Below, one piece after another: positions 27,091-35,570 of a stretch of DNA of 64,000 nucleotides. Source of the DNA: an uncultured Pelagimonas sp. (GTDB taxonomy: Bacteria; Pseudomonadota; Alphaproteobacteria; Rhodobacterales; Rhodobacteraceae); assembly GCA_947499735.1 (NCBI GenBank), contig CANMPP010000005.1, forward strand, positions 151,389-215,388, in the 5' to 3' direction. The position numbers were made by a program, and so were the translations under genes. Within the stretch, counting starts at the first letter, position 1. The number at the start of each line of letters is the position of its first letter. The notes under the pieces are model-generated. The model searched no databases. It was not told the DNA's origin and worked only from the letters and a program-made list of their open reading frames with translations.

Positions 27091-27873
27091 TTAGGATAGC
27101 CCCTCTGTTTCAATATGCATGACAACACCGCAATGTTTGCAATGCACGGCGTCCGCATCATGCAGGATCAGGCCGCAGCGATCACAGGGCTGGCGTACTT
27201 TTCCCGGGCGAAACAGGACCTGTACCAACCGCAAGAACAACGTGACGCCACAAATCATTACAACAACTGAAATGATGCGCCCCAATGTGCCGGGTAGGGT
27301 GATATCGCCATATCCCGTGGTGGTCAGCGTGGTGACGGTAAAATACAGCGCATCGACATAATTGTTGATATCTAGGCTGCTTGCATGCTGCGTCGCGTAG
27401 ACAAGCCCCGTCATGACAAACACAAAGACGCTCAGGTTCAGCACTGCATGAATGATGTCTTCGTTTTTGCGAAAACCGGGGTAATCTTGCCGCAACCGGG
27501 CGGAAAGTTGATAGGTGCGCAGCAAGCGCAATGTCCGCAAGATACGCAGGAACCCTAAACCTTCGCTGGCCAATGGCGCCAAAAATGACAGGATCGCTAC
27601 CAGATCGGCCCATGTGCTGGGGCGTAGCATCATCGTGACGCGATTATGCGATACCCAAAGACGCATTAGGAAATCCAACAAGATCACGCCGCCAAAGATC
27701 AGATCTACCTTCTGGACCCATGCGCCATGTGCTGTGAAAGAGGTGGCAATGACGAAAAGGATCGTGATGAGATCAAAGCCCAGCAACCCGTATCGAAAGC
27801 GCTGCGATGTTTCGCTACTGCCTTTGTAGAGCGCGCGAACCCTTGCCTTAAATGATGTGCTTGTCTTGGTCAT
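27091..27873 (-). CDS. Voltage-sensor-type potassium channel with C-terminal zinc ribbon
   Basis: Six-segment ion channel of 260 residues in the inner membrane. The arginine-rich fourth segment, RILRTLRLLRTYQLSARLR at 110-128, looks like a voltage sensor, and the K+ selectivity filter TTGYGD is at 185-190. After the last segment the cytoplasmic tail carries Cys230, Cys233, Cys245 and Cys248 (CxxC-x11-CxxC), a zinc-ribbon-like module in place of the usual RCK/TrkA domain. The ATG at 27873 starts the family-like part; a TTG at 27912 is possible. Gating by metal or redox is a reasonable idea but not shown. Confidence 0.85.
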   Translation of the reverse strand: MTKTSTSFKARVRALYKGSSETSQRFRYGLLGFDLITILFVIATSFTAHGAWVQKVDLIFGGVILLDFLMRLWVSHNRVTMMLRPSTWADLVAILSFLAPLASEGLGFLRILRTLRLLRTYQLSARLRQDYPGFRKNEDIIHAVLNLSVFVFVMTGLVYATQHASSLDINNYVDALYFTVTTLTTTGYGDITLPGTLGRIISVVVMICGVTLFLRLVQVLFRPGKVRQPCDRCGLILHDADAVHCKHCGVVMHIETEGLS

Positions 27874-27989
27874 GCCTGTGATCTGTCCAATAGTTTTAGG
27901 ATTTTCAAGCAATCTGGCTTAATTCCACGTAAAAAAGGCGGATACATACCGCTATATCCGCCCTTTCGAATTGGCTTTGCCGTTGCGGG

Positions 27990-28415
27990 TTATTTCTTGG
28001 CCCGATAGTTTTTGTGACATCCAGAACATGTGCCGCCCAAAGCCCCCATTCCGGCTTTCAACCCGTCTAGGCTGGCCGTATCCAACCCGTTGGCTGCAGC
28101 GCTGAACGTGTTGATTTGTGACATAAACCCATCCCAATCAGACCAGATTTCGGGCTTGGATTCACTGCTTGGGCCGTTTTCATCACTTTCAAAGACGGCT
28201 GGGAAACTTGCAGCGTAATCTACCAAGGCCAGCTTTGCGCCTGCGGCGGCGTCAGCATCAAAATCGGTACGCCCTTGGGCCATTTGACCGATGATGCGCA
28301 ATTGCCCGCTGATCCCTTTCATCAGCTTTTGACGTTCTTCGATATGATGACCATCTGCCAGCACAGTGCTGGCTGTCACAGATAATACGATTGTGAGGGA
28401 GGAAATGATTTTCAT
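27990..28415 (-). CDS. Cytochrome c' (class II cytochrome c)
   Basis: Periplasmic c-type cytochrome of 141 residues. A signal peptide is cleaved near residue 20 (TVLA/DGHH). The single heme site CSGCH lies at 130-134, close to the C-terminus and followed by KNYR, which is characteristic of cytochrome c' and its four-helix bundle. These proteins bind NO or CO at a high-spin heme and often protect against nitrosative stress. GGAG stands 6 nt before the ATG; a GTG four codons upstream is the alternative. Confidence 0.9.
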   Translation of the reverse strand: MKIISSLTIVLSVTASTVLADGHHIEERQKLMKGISGQLRIIGQMAQGRTDFDADAAAGAKLALVDYAASFPAVFESDENGPSSESKPEIWSDWDGFMSQINTFSAAANGLDTASLDGLKAGMGALGGTCSGCHKNYRAKK

Positions 28416-28628
28416 GTTTGGCTCCACGATTGGCTATGGGCACAGCTTACCTTCTTTTGGCCACAAGCCCAGCTTTGGATTTAAAACCGCGACCCTCCTA
28501 ACCGATATCGTGTAGAAAAACGCAAGATGCACCACGCCGATTGTTGACGGCAGCCTTTCGCCGGGATGGGTTTGGCAGAGGGTATTTAGGGGCGCGTACC
28601 CATAGGAATGCAAAACCGACACTGGAAC

Positions 28629-28663
28629 ACAGACGCCAGCCATGTCAGAAGGCGTGCGTCTGT
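28629..28663 (+). other. Stem-loop directly upstream of serB
   Basis: Perfect 8-bp arms ACAGACGC / GCGTCTGT enclose a 19-nt loop and end 5 nt before the GGGAG ribosome site of serB. Its position could let it affect translation initiation. I do not recognise a known riboswitch class here. Confidence 0.4.
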
Positions 28664-28679
28664 TTAAGGGAGCCAAACC

Positions 28680-29549
28680 ATGCCCATCCTGTCTGTGATT
28701 TCGAAACCGGGGAAACTCGAAACCTCTTTGGTCGATGCGTTGCGTAATGCGCTGGGCGGTGGGGATGTGACGTGGTTGTCGCAAGGCGAGGCTGCGGAAT
28801 TCGCTATTGATGCCCGTCCCCAAAATTTCGAAGACCTGCGGGACAGCACGGCAGAGATGGCGGATCTGAATTGTCTGAGCGATGACAACCGGCGCGCCAA
28901 AATGCTGCTTGCGGATATGGACAGCACCATGATTCAGCAGGAATGCATTGATGAACTGGCCGAAGAGGCCGGTATCGGTGCCCATGTCAAAGAGATCACT
29001 GCACGCGCCATGAATGGTGAATTGGATTTCGATTCCGCTCTGCGTGAACGGGTGGCCCTGTTAAAAGATCTGCCCGAAAGCGTGATTTCAGAGGTGATTG
29101 ATACGCGGATCACATTGATGCCGGGCGGTCCTGAATTGTTGGGCACGATGAAAGCCAATGGAGCTTATGCAGCACTGGTTTCCGGTGGTTTTACCGCGTT
29201 TACTCGCGAAGTCGCCGGCCGTTTGGGGTTTGATGAAAACCGGGCCAACACGCTGATCGCGGCGGATGGCAAACTGACCGGTGACGTGGGCATGCCCATT
29301 CTGGGGCGTGAGGCAAAAGTCACAGCGTTGGAAGAGATCACCGCAAAACTGGGTATTTCTGAGGCAGATGTTCTGGCGGTCGGTGATGGCGCCAATGATC
29401 TGGGCATGTTGGGCCGTGCCGGGAAAGGCGTTGCCCTACATGCAAAACCATCTGTGCAGGCCGAATGCGATTTGCGCGTCAATCTCGGGGATCTGACCGC
29501 GTTGCTTTACCTACAGGGCTATTCCCGGGATGCGTTTGAAGGCGTGTAA
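28680..29549 (+). CDS. serB: Phosphoserine phosphatase
   Basis: HAD-fold phosphatase of 289 residues that makes serine from phosphoserine, the last step of the main serine route. An N-terminal ACT-like region of about 70 residues precedes the catalytic motif ADMDSTMI with Asp79, Asp81 and Thr83; then SGGFTAFT and VGDGANDLGML complete the HAD set. GGGAG stands 7 nt before the ATG. A stem-loop lies just upstream. Its product serine exchanges with glycine, linking it to the gcv genes of this window. Confidence 0.95.
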   Translation: MPILSVISKPGKLETSLVDALRNALGGGDVTWLSQGEAAEFAIDARPQNFEDLRDSTAEMADLNCLSDDNRRAKMLLADMDSTMIQQECIDELAEEAGIGAHVKEITARAMNGELDFDSALRERVALLKDLPESVISEVIDTRITLMPGGPELLGTMKANGAYAALVSGGFTAFTREVAGRLGFDENRANTLIAADGKLTGDVGMPILGREAKVTALEEITAKLGISEADVLAVGDGANDLGMLGRAGKGVALHAKPSVQAECDLRVNLGDLTALLYLQGYSRDAFEGV

Positions 29550-29582
29550 CCGCGCCTTCATGCGACATGAAAGCCTGTAAAG

Positions 29583-30593
29583 TTACAGCTTTAACAGCGT
29601 ATCTACTGGTTTGATGTGACCGGTAACCAGACCGTCCCAGTTCAGAATGGACGGGTTCAGGAAATGCGCCACATCAGGATGGGCGCGATCCAAGGCACCA
29701 AGACGGACCAGAGCCGCCGCAATCATGCATTCTGCCGCGCGCTTTGCGCCATCCAGCGCTTTGACTGCCACGCCGATTCCGCGTTCGGGCAGAATGGCAA
29801 TGAAATAGCCCTCTGCGCCGGTCTTCAAGGCGACCGGCTCTTTTGCGGCTCGCATCAGTAATGTGCAGGCACGTCCGTCACCCGCGACCATTTCTGGATG
29901 CACATACATGGCTTCGGTCAAACGGGCGGCTGCCTTACTCATAACGTCATTGCGTTGATGGGCCGTGGCAAAAAAGGACATGGCGCGGGCCATGCCATGC
30001 ATGGTTGTTGCAAAATTCGGGGCAGAACAGCCATCCAGACCAACACCCATACTGTCCAACCCTGTCAGCGTTTCAAACGCGTCCCGCACGGCGATTTGCA
30101 CGGGATTGTCCAGCGCGACATAATCTAAACCAGCACCCTGATCTTTCGCCAATGTCAGGAAGCCGCAATGTTTGCCGGAACAATTGTTGTGAACACGGCA
30201 CGGCGATTGATCGTTTTTGATCATGTCCTTACGCAGATCCGCGTCTCGTGATGTTTGCGGTCCGCAAATCAAATCATCATCACCCAGACCCAAATCCGTT
30301 AGCCACGCATTGGCCGCATCAACATGGATTGGGGCACCTTGGTGGGATGCGCATGCAAAGGCCAGCTGGCTTTGCGTCAAACCTTTTCGATCTGCGGCAC
30401 CAGATGATACCAAAGGCAGGGCCTGAACCATTTTTGCAGAACTGCGTGGATAGATCACGGCATCCGAATCACCCCAAGCTTCCAGGATCTCGCCAGACGC
30501 ATCACAAATCACGACGTGACCATGATGCCAGCTTTCAACGATATCTCCGCGATGTACTTCAACAAGGGGTTCTGAACGGGGTGCCACAGACAT
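29583..30593 (-). CDS. Asparaginase (rhizobial-type AnsA family)
   Basis: Protein of 336 residues of the type found in rhizobia and other alphaproteobacteria (L-asparaginase II family, PF06089), unrelated to the E. coli enzymes. Landmarks are YPRSSAKMVQALPLV, FACASHQGAPIH, the conserved NNCSGKHCGFL and GLDGCSAPNFA. It likely releases ammonia from asparagine in the cytoplasm. The ATG at 30593 is preferred, with a purine-rich GGAAGAGAGA upstream; another ATG lies seven codons earlier. It is convergent with serB. Confidence 0.88.
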   Translation of the reverse strand: MSVAPRSEPLVEVHRGDIVESWHHGHVVICDASGEILEAWGDSDAVIYPRSSAKMVQALPLVSSGAADRKGLTQSQLAFACASHQGAPIHVDAANAWLTDLGLGDDDLICGPQTSRDADLRKDMIKNDQSPCRVHNNCSGKHCGFLTLAKDQGAGLDYVALDNPVQIAVRDAFETLTGLDSMGVGLDGCSAPNFATTMHGMARAMSFFATAHQRNDVMSKAAARLTEAMYVHPEMVAGDGRACTLLMRAAKEPVALKTGAEGYFIAILPERGIGVAVKALDGAKRAAECMIAAALVRLGALDRAHPDVAHFLNPSILNWDGLVTGHIKPVDTLLKL

Positions 30594-30758
30594 TTCGCGT
30601 CTCTCTTCCGGCATGAATTTGCCAATTGGGGTTTTTTGTCCCCTATATTTCAGGCTAAGCTTACAGCGTCGAGAGAAAAAGGTTGCATCAGCGGACGGGC
30701 CGGGACAGGTCTGCCGGGATGTCTTATTATGTGAGGCCAGACAGCTGGAGGCTGCAAT

Positions 30759-31286
30759 ATGAAATCAGGATTGGCTCAATGGATTGCTGCGGGTTTGCTT
30801 TTGGCAAGCGCAAGCATGGGCTATGCTCAGGAAACCAGCACGAACCGTGTGGATTCCAAAACGGATTGGTCCGTATTTGAGGGCGATGACCCCAAAGAAT
30901 GCTGGGCCGTGACCACCTATAAGGAAAGCGTGAACACACGCGATGGTCGCGAAGTCTCCGTAAATCGCGGCTCTATCCTGCTGATGGTGTTCTACCGTCC
31001 CGGCGATAGTGTGCGTGGTCAGGTGGCGTTTACGGGCGGCTATCCATTTGCCCCAGATAGCACGGTTAAGGTCGAAATCGGTTCATCCAGCTTTGATTTC
31101 TTTACCGATGGTGAATGGGCATGGCCCCTGACGCCGCAAGATGACGCCAAGGTTGTTGCCGCGATGAAACGTGGTGCCAATGCGGTACTGACAGCGCGCT
31201 CTGCCCGCGGAACACAGACCAAAGATACGTTTTCATTGCTTGGCTTTACCGCCGCAATTGAAGAGGCTGACAAGCGCTGCCCTTAA
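30759..31286 (+). CDS. IalB-family (invasion-associated locus B) secreted protein
   Basis: Exported protein of 175 residues with a signal peptide cleaved near residue 23 (GYAQ). The mature part, with CWAVTTYKE, GSILLMVFYRP, SFDFFTDGEWAWP and SLLGFTAAIEEA, matches the IalB family (PF06776). The founding member from Bartonella aids invasion, but most alphaproteobacterial members are housekeeping envelope proteins of unknown role. GGAGG stands 8 nt before the ATG. It is convergent with the Hint-domain gene. Confidence 0.85.
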   Translation: MKSGLAQWIAAGLLLASASMGYAQETSTNRVDSKTDWSVFEGDDPKECWAVTTYKESVNTRDGREVSVNRGSILLMVFYRPGDSVRGQVAFTGGYPFAPDSTVKVEIGSSSFDFFTDGEWAWPLTPQDDAKVVAAMKRGANAVLTARSARGTQTKDTFSLLGFTAAIEEADKRCP

Positions 31287-31335
31287 TCCAATCGGGTGGT
31301 TTCGGCATCAGGGCTGTTGGTCCTGATGCATCTCG

Positions 31336-32799
31336 TCATATCGCAAGTGGTGCCAGCGCATCGGGCACGACAACATGTTTGCGTTTGGAATATTCGCGCG
31401 CTTTTAACCAGCTGCGCTGTGTCTGATCATCATGTTGCGCCTGTAAAAAACCAACCATGTCGGGAAAAATCATTTCGAACTCAGAACGGTTTTCTGCTGA
31501 CATTGCTTTTAAGGCCTGAGGTCCTGGATATAGGCTCTCAGTCGGGCGGCCATTTGCGAAAATGACCTGATGTTTGTCAAAAACCAGATGAACATATGTG
31601 ATCCCACGACAACCTTCCATCCGGCGCACTTTTCCTCCGGGCATATCCGCCAGATGGGTTGCGCGGGCAAGAAGTTCCTCACCCTTCGTTTTCACCAATA
31701 GGCCATGTTGCGGCGAAACGATCAATTCGCGGTCATGCCCAAAGGCTCCGGGTTGTACTAGGATCGGTTTCAATTGAGGGTGCATGGCCAATGTTTCAGC
31801 TTTAAGTTGGCGGCTGGCTGACATGGCAAGGGGCTGGGGGCCATTGTCCATAGTCAGTACCAAATCACCGCTGCGCAGGCGCTCAATTGGGATTTCTCCG
31901 CGCGGTGTCGCAATCAATGTACCTGCGGCAAAACAAACTACGCCGGTTTCATCCCCAGCCAAAGACGATACGCCGGTCAATGTTAAGGTTGGGCCTGAAA
32001 GATCCGTTCCGTTGAAGCTGATGACACTATCGATCAAGTCGTGGTTCAGCGCCTGCAATGGGGTGGAAAAGCTGGTTCCAGCGGCAGCGTTGTATGCAGC
32101 GAGAGTTGTTGGATTGAAAACCCCAGCTAGGTCGACGAAATCATTATCGCCCGTATAGGCCAAGACGCCAGAATCTCCGGTGGATCCTGTGTTTCCAACG
32201 CCAAAATCTGTGATTGTGTCATTTGACGTGCCGTCCCAAATAAACAGATCTGATCCATCGCCACCGGTCAAAGTGTCATTATCGTTGCCGCCATCCAGTG
32301 TATCCGCGCCATCACCGCCATCCAACGTATCTGCGCCATCACGGCCAACCAAAGAATCCGTGCCATCTAGGCCGGTTAGGCTGTTGTCGGCTGCATCGCC
32401 TGCAATCGTATCGCCACCCGCAGTATTGCTGCCAATGATGTTTTCGATATTGCTGAAGGTTTCGGTTGTGTTGTTGTTCAGAAATGCAGTGCCGGATGCC
32501 AGATCAACATTGAGCGTGATGTTGTTGCCGGAATTTTCGTAGGTGATCGTGTCATTGCCCGCACCGCCATCAACGAGATCATTGTTGATGCCAGGGTCAA
32601 TAAAGTCATCACCATCCCCACCTTCCAATGTGTCGGCGCCAGACGCACCAAACAAGGTGTCGTCATCATCCCCACCAAGTAACGAGTCACGGCCAGACCG
32701 ACCGCGAATAATGTCATCGCCATCCAGCCCCGATATCGTATCAGCGCTATTTGTACCGTTTAGGGTGTCGTTGCCGTTGGTGCCGGTGATGTTCGCCAT
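31336..32799 (-). CDS. RTX-like repeat protein with Hint domain
   Basis: Acidic 487-residue protein. The N-terminal 190 residues carry glycine/aspartate nonapeptides of the RTX type (for example GGDGDDFID, GGDGADTLD, GGNDNDTLT), which bind calcium and usually go with type I secretion. Residues 287-430 form a Hint domain (Hint_2 type) beginning VCFAAGTLIATPRGE with Cys289 as the predicted autocleavage residue, and containing VSPQHGLLV. No ordinary signal peptide is seen. Roseobacters carry many such proteins; what the Hint domain cleaves is unknown. No secretion genes adjoin it. Confidence 0.86.
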   Translation of the reverse strand: MANITGTNGNDTLNGTNSADTISGLDGDDIIRGRSGRDSLLGGDDDDTLFGASGADTLEGGDGDDFIDPGINNDLVDGGAGNDTITYENSGNNITLNVDLASGTAFLNNNTTETFSNIENIIGSNTAGGDTIAGDAADNSLTGLDGTDSLVGRDGADTLDGGDGADTLDGGNDNDTLTGGDGSDLFIWDGTSNDTITDFGVGNTGSTGDSGVLAYTGDNDFVDLAGVFNPTTLAAYNAAAGTSFSTPLQALNHDLIDSVISFNGTDLSGPTLTLTGVSSLAGDETGVVCFAAGTLIATPRGEIPIERLRSGDLVLTMDNGPQPLAMSASRQLKAETLAMHPQLKPILVQPGAFGHDRELIVSPQHGLLVKTKGEELLARATHLADMPGGKVRRMEGCRGITYVHLVFDKHQVIFANGRPTESLYPGPQALKAMSAENRSEFEMIFPDMVGFLQAQHDDQTQRSWLKAREYSKRKHVVVPDALAPLAI

Positions 32800-32969
32800 A
32801 CTCGTTTACCCCACACCCAGGACTGTTTGCTGATTTTGTTTCAACAGTCCTGAGTCACAGACATGCAGCCTGCGCATGACGCGTCAGTCTCCAAGTTTCA
32901 CATTTTACTAAAAATTTAAGCTATTGTTCATTGTTAACATGGCTTGGTCAAGGAGTAGATTGGCATCTC

Positions 32970-32993
32970 TTCCCCCTAAACGACGTTGGGGAA
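32970..32993. terminator. Stem-loop downstream of the GGCT-like gene
   Basis: Arms TTCCCC / GGGGAA around a 12-nt loop, 32 nt after the stop of the GGCT-like gene on the minus strand. No U-run follows in either direction, so it is a weak terminator or an mRNA end stabiliser. Confidence 0.3.
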
Positions 32994-33024
32994 AGTGTAG
33001 GCATGGGTGATGCCCGCCTAACGA

Positions 33025-33594
33025 TCATAGGCGGACAATTGGTGCGCCCTTAGCGGCCAATGATGCATCGATCCAATCCTGGATGTCTTTTGGTACGTCT
33101 TGTGTCCGTGGATATGTTGGCGCGGCGCGGTCATTCAAAAAACCGACCTCCCAGCCGTCAGTCGTTTCAAAAAACGCCTCTGCCCCGGATTTGCCAAATT
33201 CATCCCAATAACCTTGTATGACAACATCCAGATAGCTGAGCGTTGCGCGGTGTTCATCGGTCGGTGCGCAGCGATTGGCCGGATCGACGGCATAAACCGC
33301 AACACCTGTTGGGCCGCCATCTGGCAGGCTGTCATCTGCGCTATGGCGACCATAGCCTGCTTCGCGCTTGTCCAGAGCGTCCCAGCCCAGATCTCCGATA
33401 GGGGCCATCAACCCATCGATGCTGCTGTTGGGGGCACGCACCCCTGTCAACAGAACCGCAGGGCGGTGATAGGCGGGGTGATGTGCCACTGGCCACCACG
33501 CCCGACGCCATCCGGTCAGGGTGATTTTTTGGCAGGGGCGGTGCACATGGGTGCGTTGATTGACGAGCGAGCCGTATCCGAAAAAATAATCCAT
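33025..33594 (-). CDS. Gamma-glutamylcyclotransferase-like protein
   Basis: Protein of 189 residues with the GGCT fold start FGYGSLVN (the YGSL loop at residues 7-10 binds gamma-glutamyl groups), and a conserved acidic position in DKREAGYGRH. Related enzymes (GGCT, ChaC, AIG2) release 5-oxoproline from gamma-glutamyl compounds or glutathione. The exact substrate is not assigned. It diverges from the gcv operon; its start is 112 nt from the glycine riboswitch. Confidence 0.8.
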   Translation of the reverse strand: MDYFFGYGSLVNQRTHVHRPCQKITLTGWRRAWWPVAHHPAYHRPAVLLTGVRAPNSSIDGLMAPIGDLGWDALDKREAGYGRHSADDSLPDGGPTGVAVYAVDPANRCAPTDEHRATLSYLDVVIQGYWDEFGKSGAEAFFETTDGWEVGFLNDRAAPTYPRTQDVPKDIQDWIDASLAAKGAPIVRL

Positions 33595-33705
33595 GAAAGC
33601 GTTTTAGCGATTTGGATTTCAAGGTCCAGAGCCGACGAAGAAAGAGCGTGCAGGAACAAGATTGTTGCAAATTTTGGCGACATATTTTAAAGACATGCCA
33701 CGTCA

Positions 33706-33873
33706 TCGTGGGAGAACCGGCATTGCCGGTGCCGAAGGAGCAACCGCCCCGGAAACTCTCAGGCCACAGGACCACAGGTGACAAAGACAAGACTCTGGAG
33801 AGAGCCCGGCCGTGATCATCGCGATGCAGGGACGCCGAAGGGATAGCGATCTCAGGCACCGTGACAGAGGGGG
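33706..33873 (+). ncRNA. Tandem glycine riboswitch upstream of gcvTHP
   Basis: Two successive glycine aptamers are readable. The first has GTGGGAGA, GCCGAAGGAGCAA and GGAAACTCTCAGGC. The linker runs into ACTCTGGAGAGAG, and the second aptamer has GCCGAAGGGATAGC, ATCTCAGGC and ends GACAGAGGGG. This matches the well-known tandem class, which turns on glycine catabolism when glycine is abundant. It lies about 90 nt before the gcvT start. The rest of the 366-nt gap (33595-33960) holds the divergent promoters and the leader. Confidence 0.93.
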
Positions 33874-33960
33874 CATTTACCGCACGGGGAACCGTGTCTT
33901 GAATGCCCGGACGCTTTGCCCCAGCACATCGTCGTTCGGATCAACCGAAGGATTGCAATT

Positions 33961-35091
33961 GTGCCTGATGATTTGAAATTCACCCCGCTTTTTGAATTGC
34001 ATGCCGAACTGGGTGCAAAAATGGTCCCCTTTGCCGGGTGGTCCATGCCGGTGCAATATCCACTGGGTGTGATGAAAGAACATTTGTTTTGCCGTGAAAA
34101 TGCGGGCCTCTTTGATGTCAGCCATATGGGGCAGGTTTTGCTATCTGGTGATGGTGTCGCTGCTGCGCTGGAAACCCTGATTCCACAGGCTGTGATCGGG
34201 TTGAAAAAAGGACGGCAGCGCTATGGGTTTTTCACCAATGATACGGGTGGCATCGAAGATGATTTGATGTTCGCCAATCGTGGCGATCATATCTACATGG
34301 TGGTGAATGCGGCCTGCGTTGACGCAGATATCGCGCGCCTGCGGGCTGGGCTTGAAAATAAAGGCATCACCGTCACGCCGGTTGCTGACCGTGCGCTGAT
34401 TGCGTTGCAGGGGCCGAAAGCAGAAGAGGCCTTGGCGCAGCTGAATCCAGATATACGCGATATGAATTTCATGGATGTCGCCAATATAGAGCTGTGCGGT
34501 GCGACCGCATGGGTGTCGCGGTCGGGTTATACCGGTGAAGACGGGTTTGAAATTTCTATCCCGGATGCGCATGCCGAAACCTTGGCCCGGGCTTTGTTGG
34601 ATCAGGATATCGTTGCGCCGATCGGATTGGGCGCGCGGGACAGTCTGCGGTTAGAGGCAGGGCTATGTCTTTATGGTCATGACATGTCCGGCACAACAAC
34701 TCCGGCTGAGGCCGCGCTCGGTTGGGGTATTCAAAAAATACGCCGCTCGGATGGCGCCCGCGCGGGTGGTTTTCCCGGCGCATCATGTGTTTTGGCGGAA
34801 CTTGTGTCCGGGGCAGAAACCTGCCGTGTGGGCCTATTGCCCCAAGGCCGCGCGCCGATGCGGGAAGGTGTCGCGCTTTATGAAACATCAGAGGCGGATA
34901 CGCCGATTGGGCGGATCACATCAGGTGGATTTGGACCCAGCATAGGCGCACCCGTGGCAATGGGATATCTGCCCGCAAGGCTGAGCGAACCCGATACAGT
35001 TGTTTATGGAGACTTGCGCGGTAAAAGATTGCCAGTCACTGTAGCCCCGCTTCCTTTTGTTCCTGCGCGTTTTAAACGTGCAAAACCTTAA
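33961..35091 (+). CDS. gcvT: Glycine cleavage system T protein (aminomethyltransferase)
   Basis: GcvT, 376 residues, transfers the methylene group from the H-protein aminomethyl-lipoate to tetrahydrofolate and releases ammonia. The N-terminal PLFELHAELGAKMVPFAGW, FDVSHMG and the later GLGARDSLRLEAGL and YTGEDGFEI are standard for the family. The start is taken as GTG at 33961 with AAGGA 8 nt upstream; a TTG at 33916 would add 15 unrelated residues. It is the first gene behind the glycine riboswitch, followed by gcvH after 30 nt. Confidence 0.95.
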   Translation: MPDDLKFTPLFELHAELGAKMVPFAGWSMPVQYPLGVMKEHLFCRENAGLFDVSHMGQVLLSGDGVAAALETLIPQAVIGLKKGRQRYGFFTNDTGGIEDDLMFANRGDHIYMVVNAACVDADIARLRAGLENKGITVTPVADRALIALQGPKAEEALAQLNPDIRDMNFMDVANIELCGATAWVSRSGYTGEDGFEISIPDAHAETLARALLDQDIVAPIGLGARDSLRLEAGLCLYGHDMSGTTTPAEAALGWGIQKIRRSDGARAGGFPGASCVLAELVSGAETCRVGLLPQGRAPMREGVALYETSEADTPIGRITSGGFGPSIGAPVAMGYLPARLSEPDTVVYGDLRGKRLPVTVAPLPFVPARFKRAKP

Positions 35092-35121
35092 ATCCAGGCA
35101 TTCCAAGTCAAAGGACCCGAG

Positions 35122-35481
35122 ATGAAATATACCGAAGAGCATGAATGGCTGATGGACGAAGATGGCATCGTCACGGTTGGCATTACGGCGCATGCGGCCG
35201 AGCAATTGGGCGACATCGTTTTTGTTGAATTGCCCGAAGCCGGCACAACCGTGTCTAAGGATGATGAAATCGTTGTGATTGAATCGGTCAAAGCCGCCTC
35301 TGACATCTTGTCCCCTTTGGATGGTGAGATCGTCGAAGTGAATGAACCACTGGTGGATGACCCGGGTTCGGTGAACGAAGATCCCGAGGGTAACGCCTGG
35401 TTCTTCAAGATCAAGGCCGATGATCCGTCTCAGATGGACGATTATATGGATATCAACGCCTACAAAGACTTTATCGGCTGA
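35122..35481 (+). CDS. gcvH: Glycine cleavage system H protein
   Basis: Lipoyl carrier of 119 residues that shuttles the aminomethyl group among P, T and L proteins. The lipoylation site is Lys57 in [10 protein letters not shown]. The N-terminus KYTEEHEWL and the [19 protein letters not shown] segment are typical. It lies in gcvT-gcvH-gcvP and is riboswitch-controlled with them. Only GAG is seen before the ATG. Confidence 0.96.
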   Translation: MKYTEEHEWLMDEDGIVTVGITAHAAEQLGDIVFVELPEAGTTVSKDDEIVVIESVKAASDILSPLDGEIVEVNEPLVDDPGSVNEDPEGNAWFFKIKADDPSQMDDYMDINAYKDFIG

Positions 35482-35516
35482 TATCCCCCCGCTTTGCGGT
35501 TTCTGACCACGTTTCC

Positions 35517-35539
35517 CGCCTTGGAGTGATTTCAAGGCG
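35517..35539 (+). other. Stem-loop between gcvH and gcvP
   Basis: Arms CGCCTTG / CAAGGCG around a 9-nt loop in the 89-nt spacer, with no U-run after it. It might be a processing or stabilising structure that tunes the ratio of the small H protein to the large P protein. Confidence 0.4.
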
Positions 35540-35570
35540 ATAAGATAGTTATGCCTGAAGGATGCTGAAA

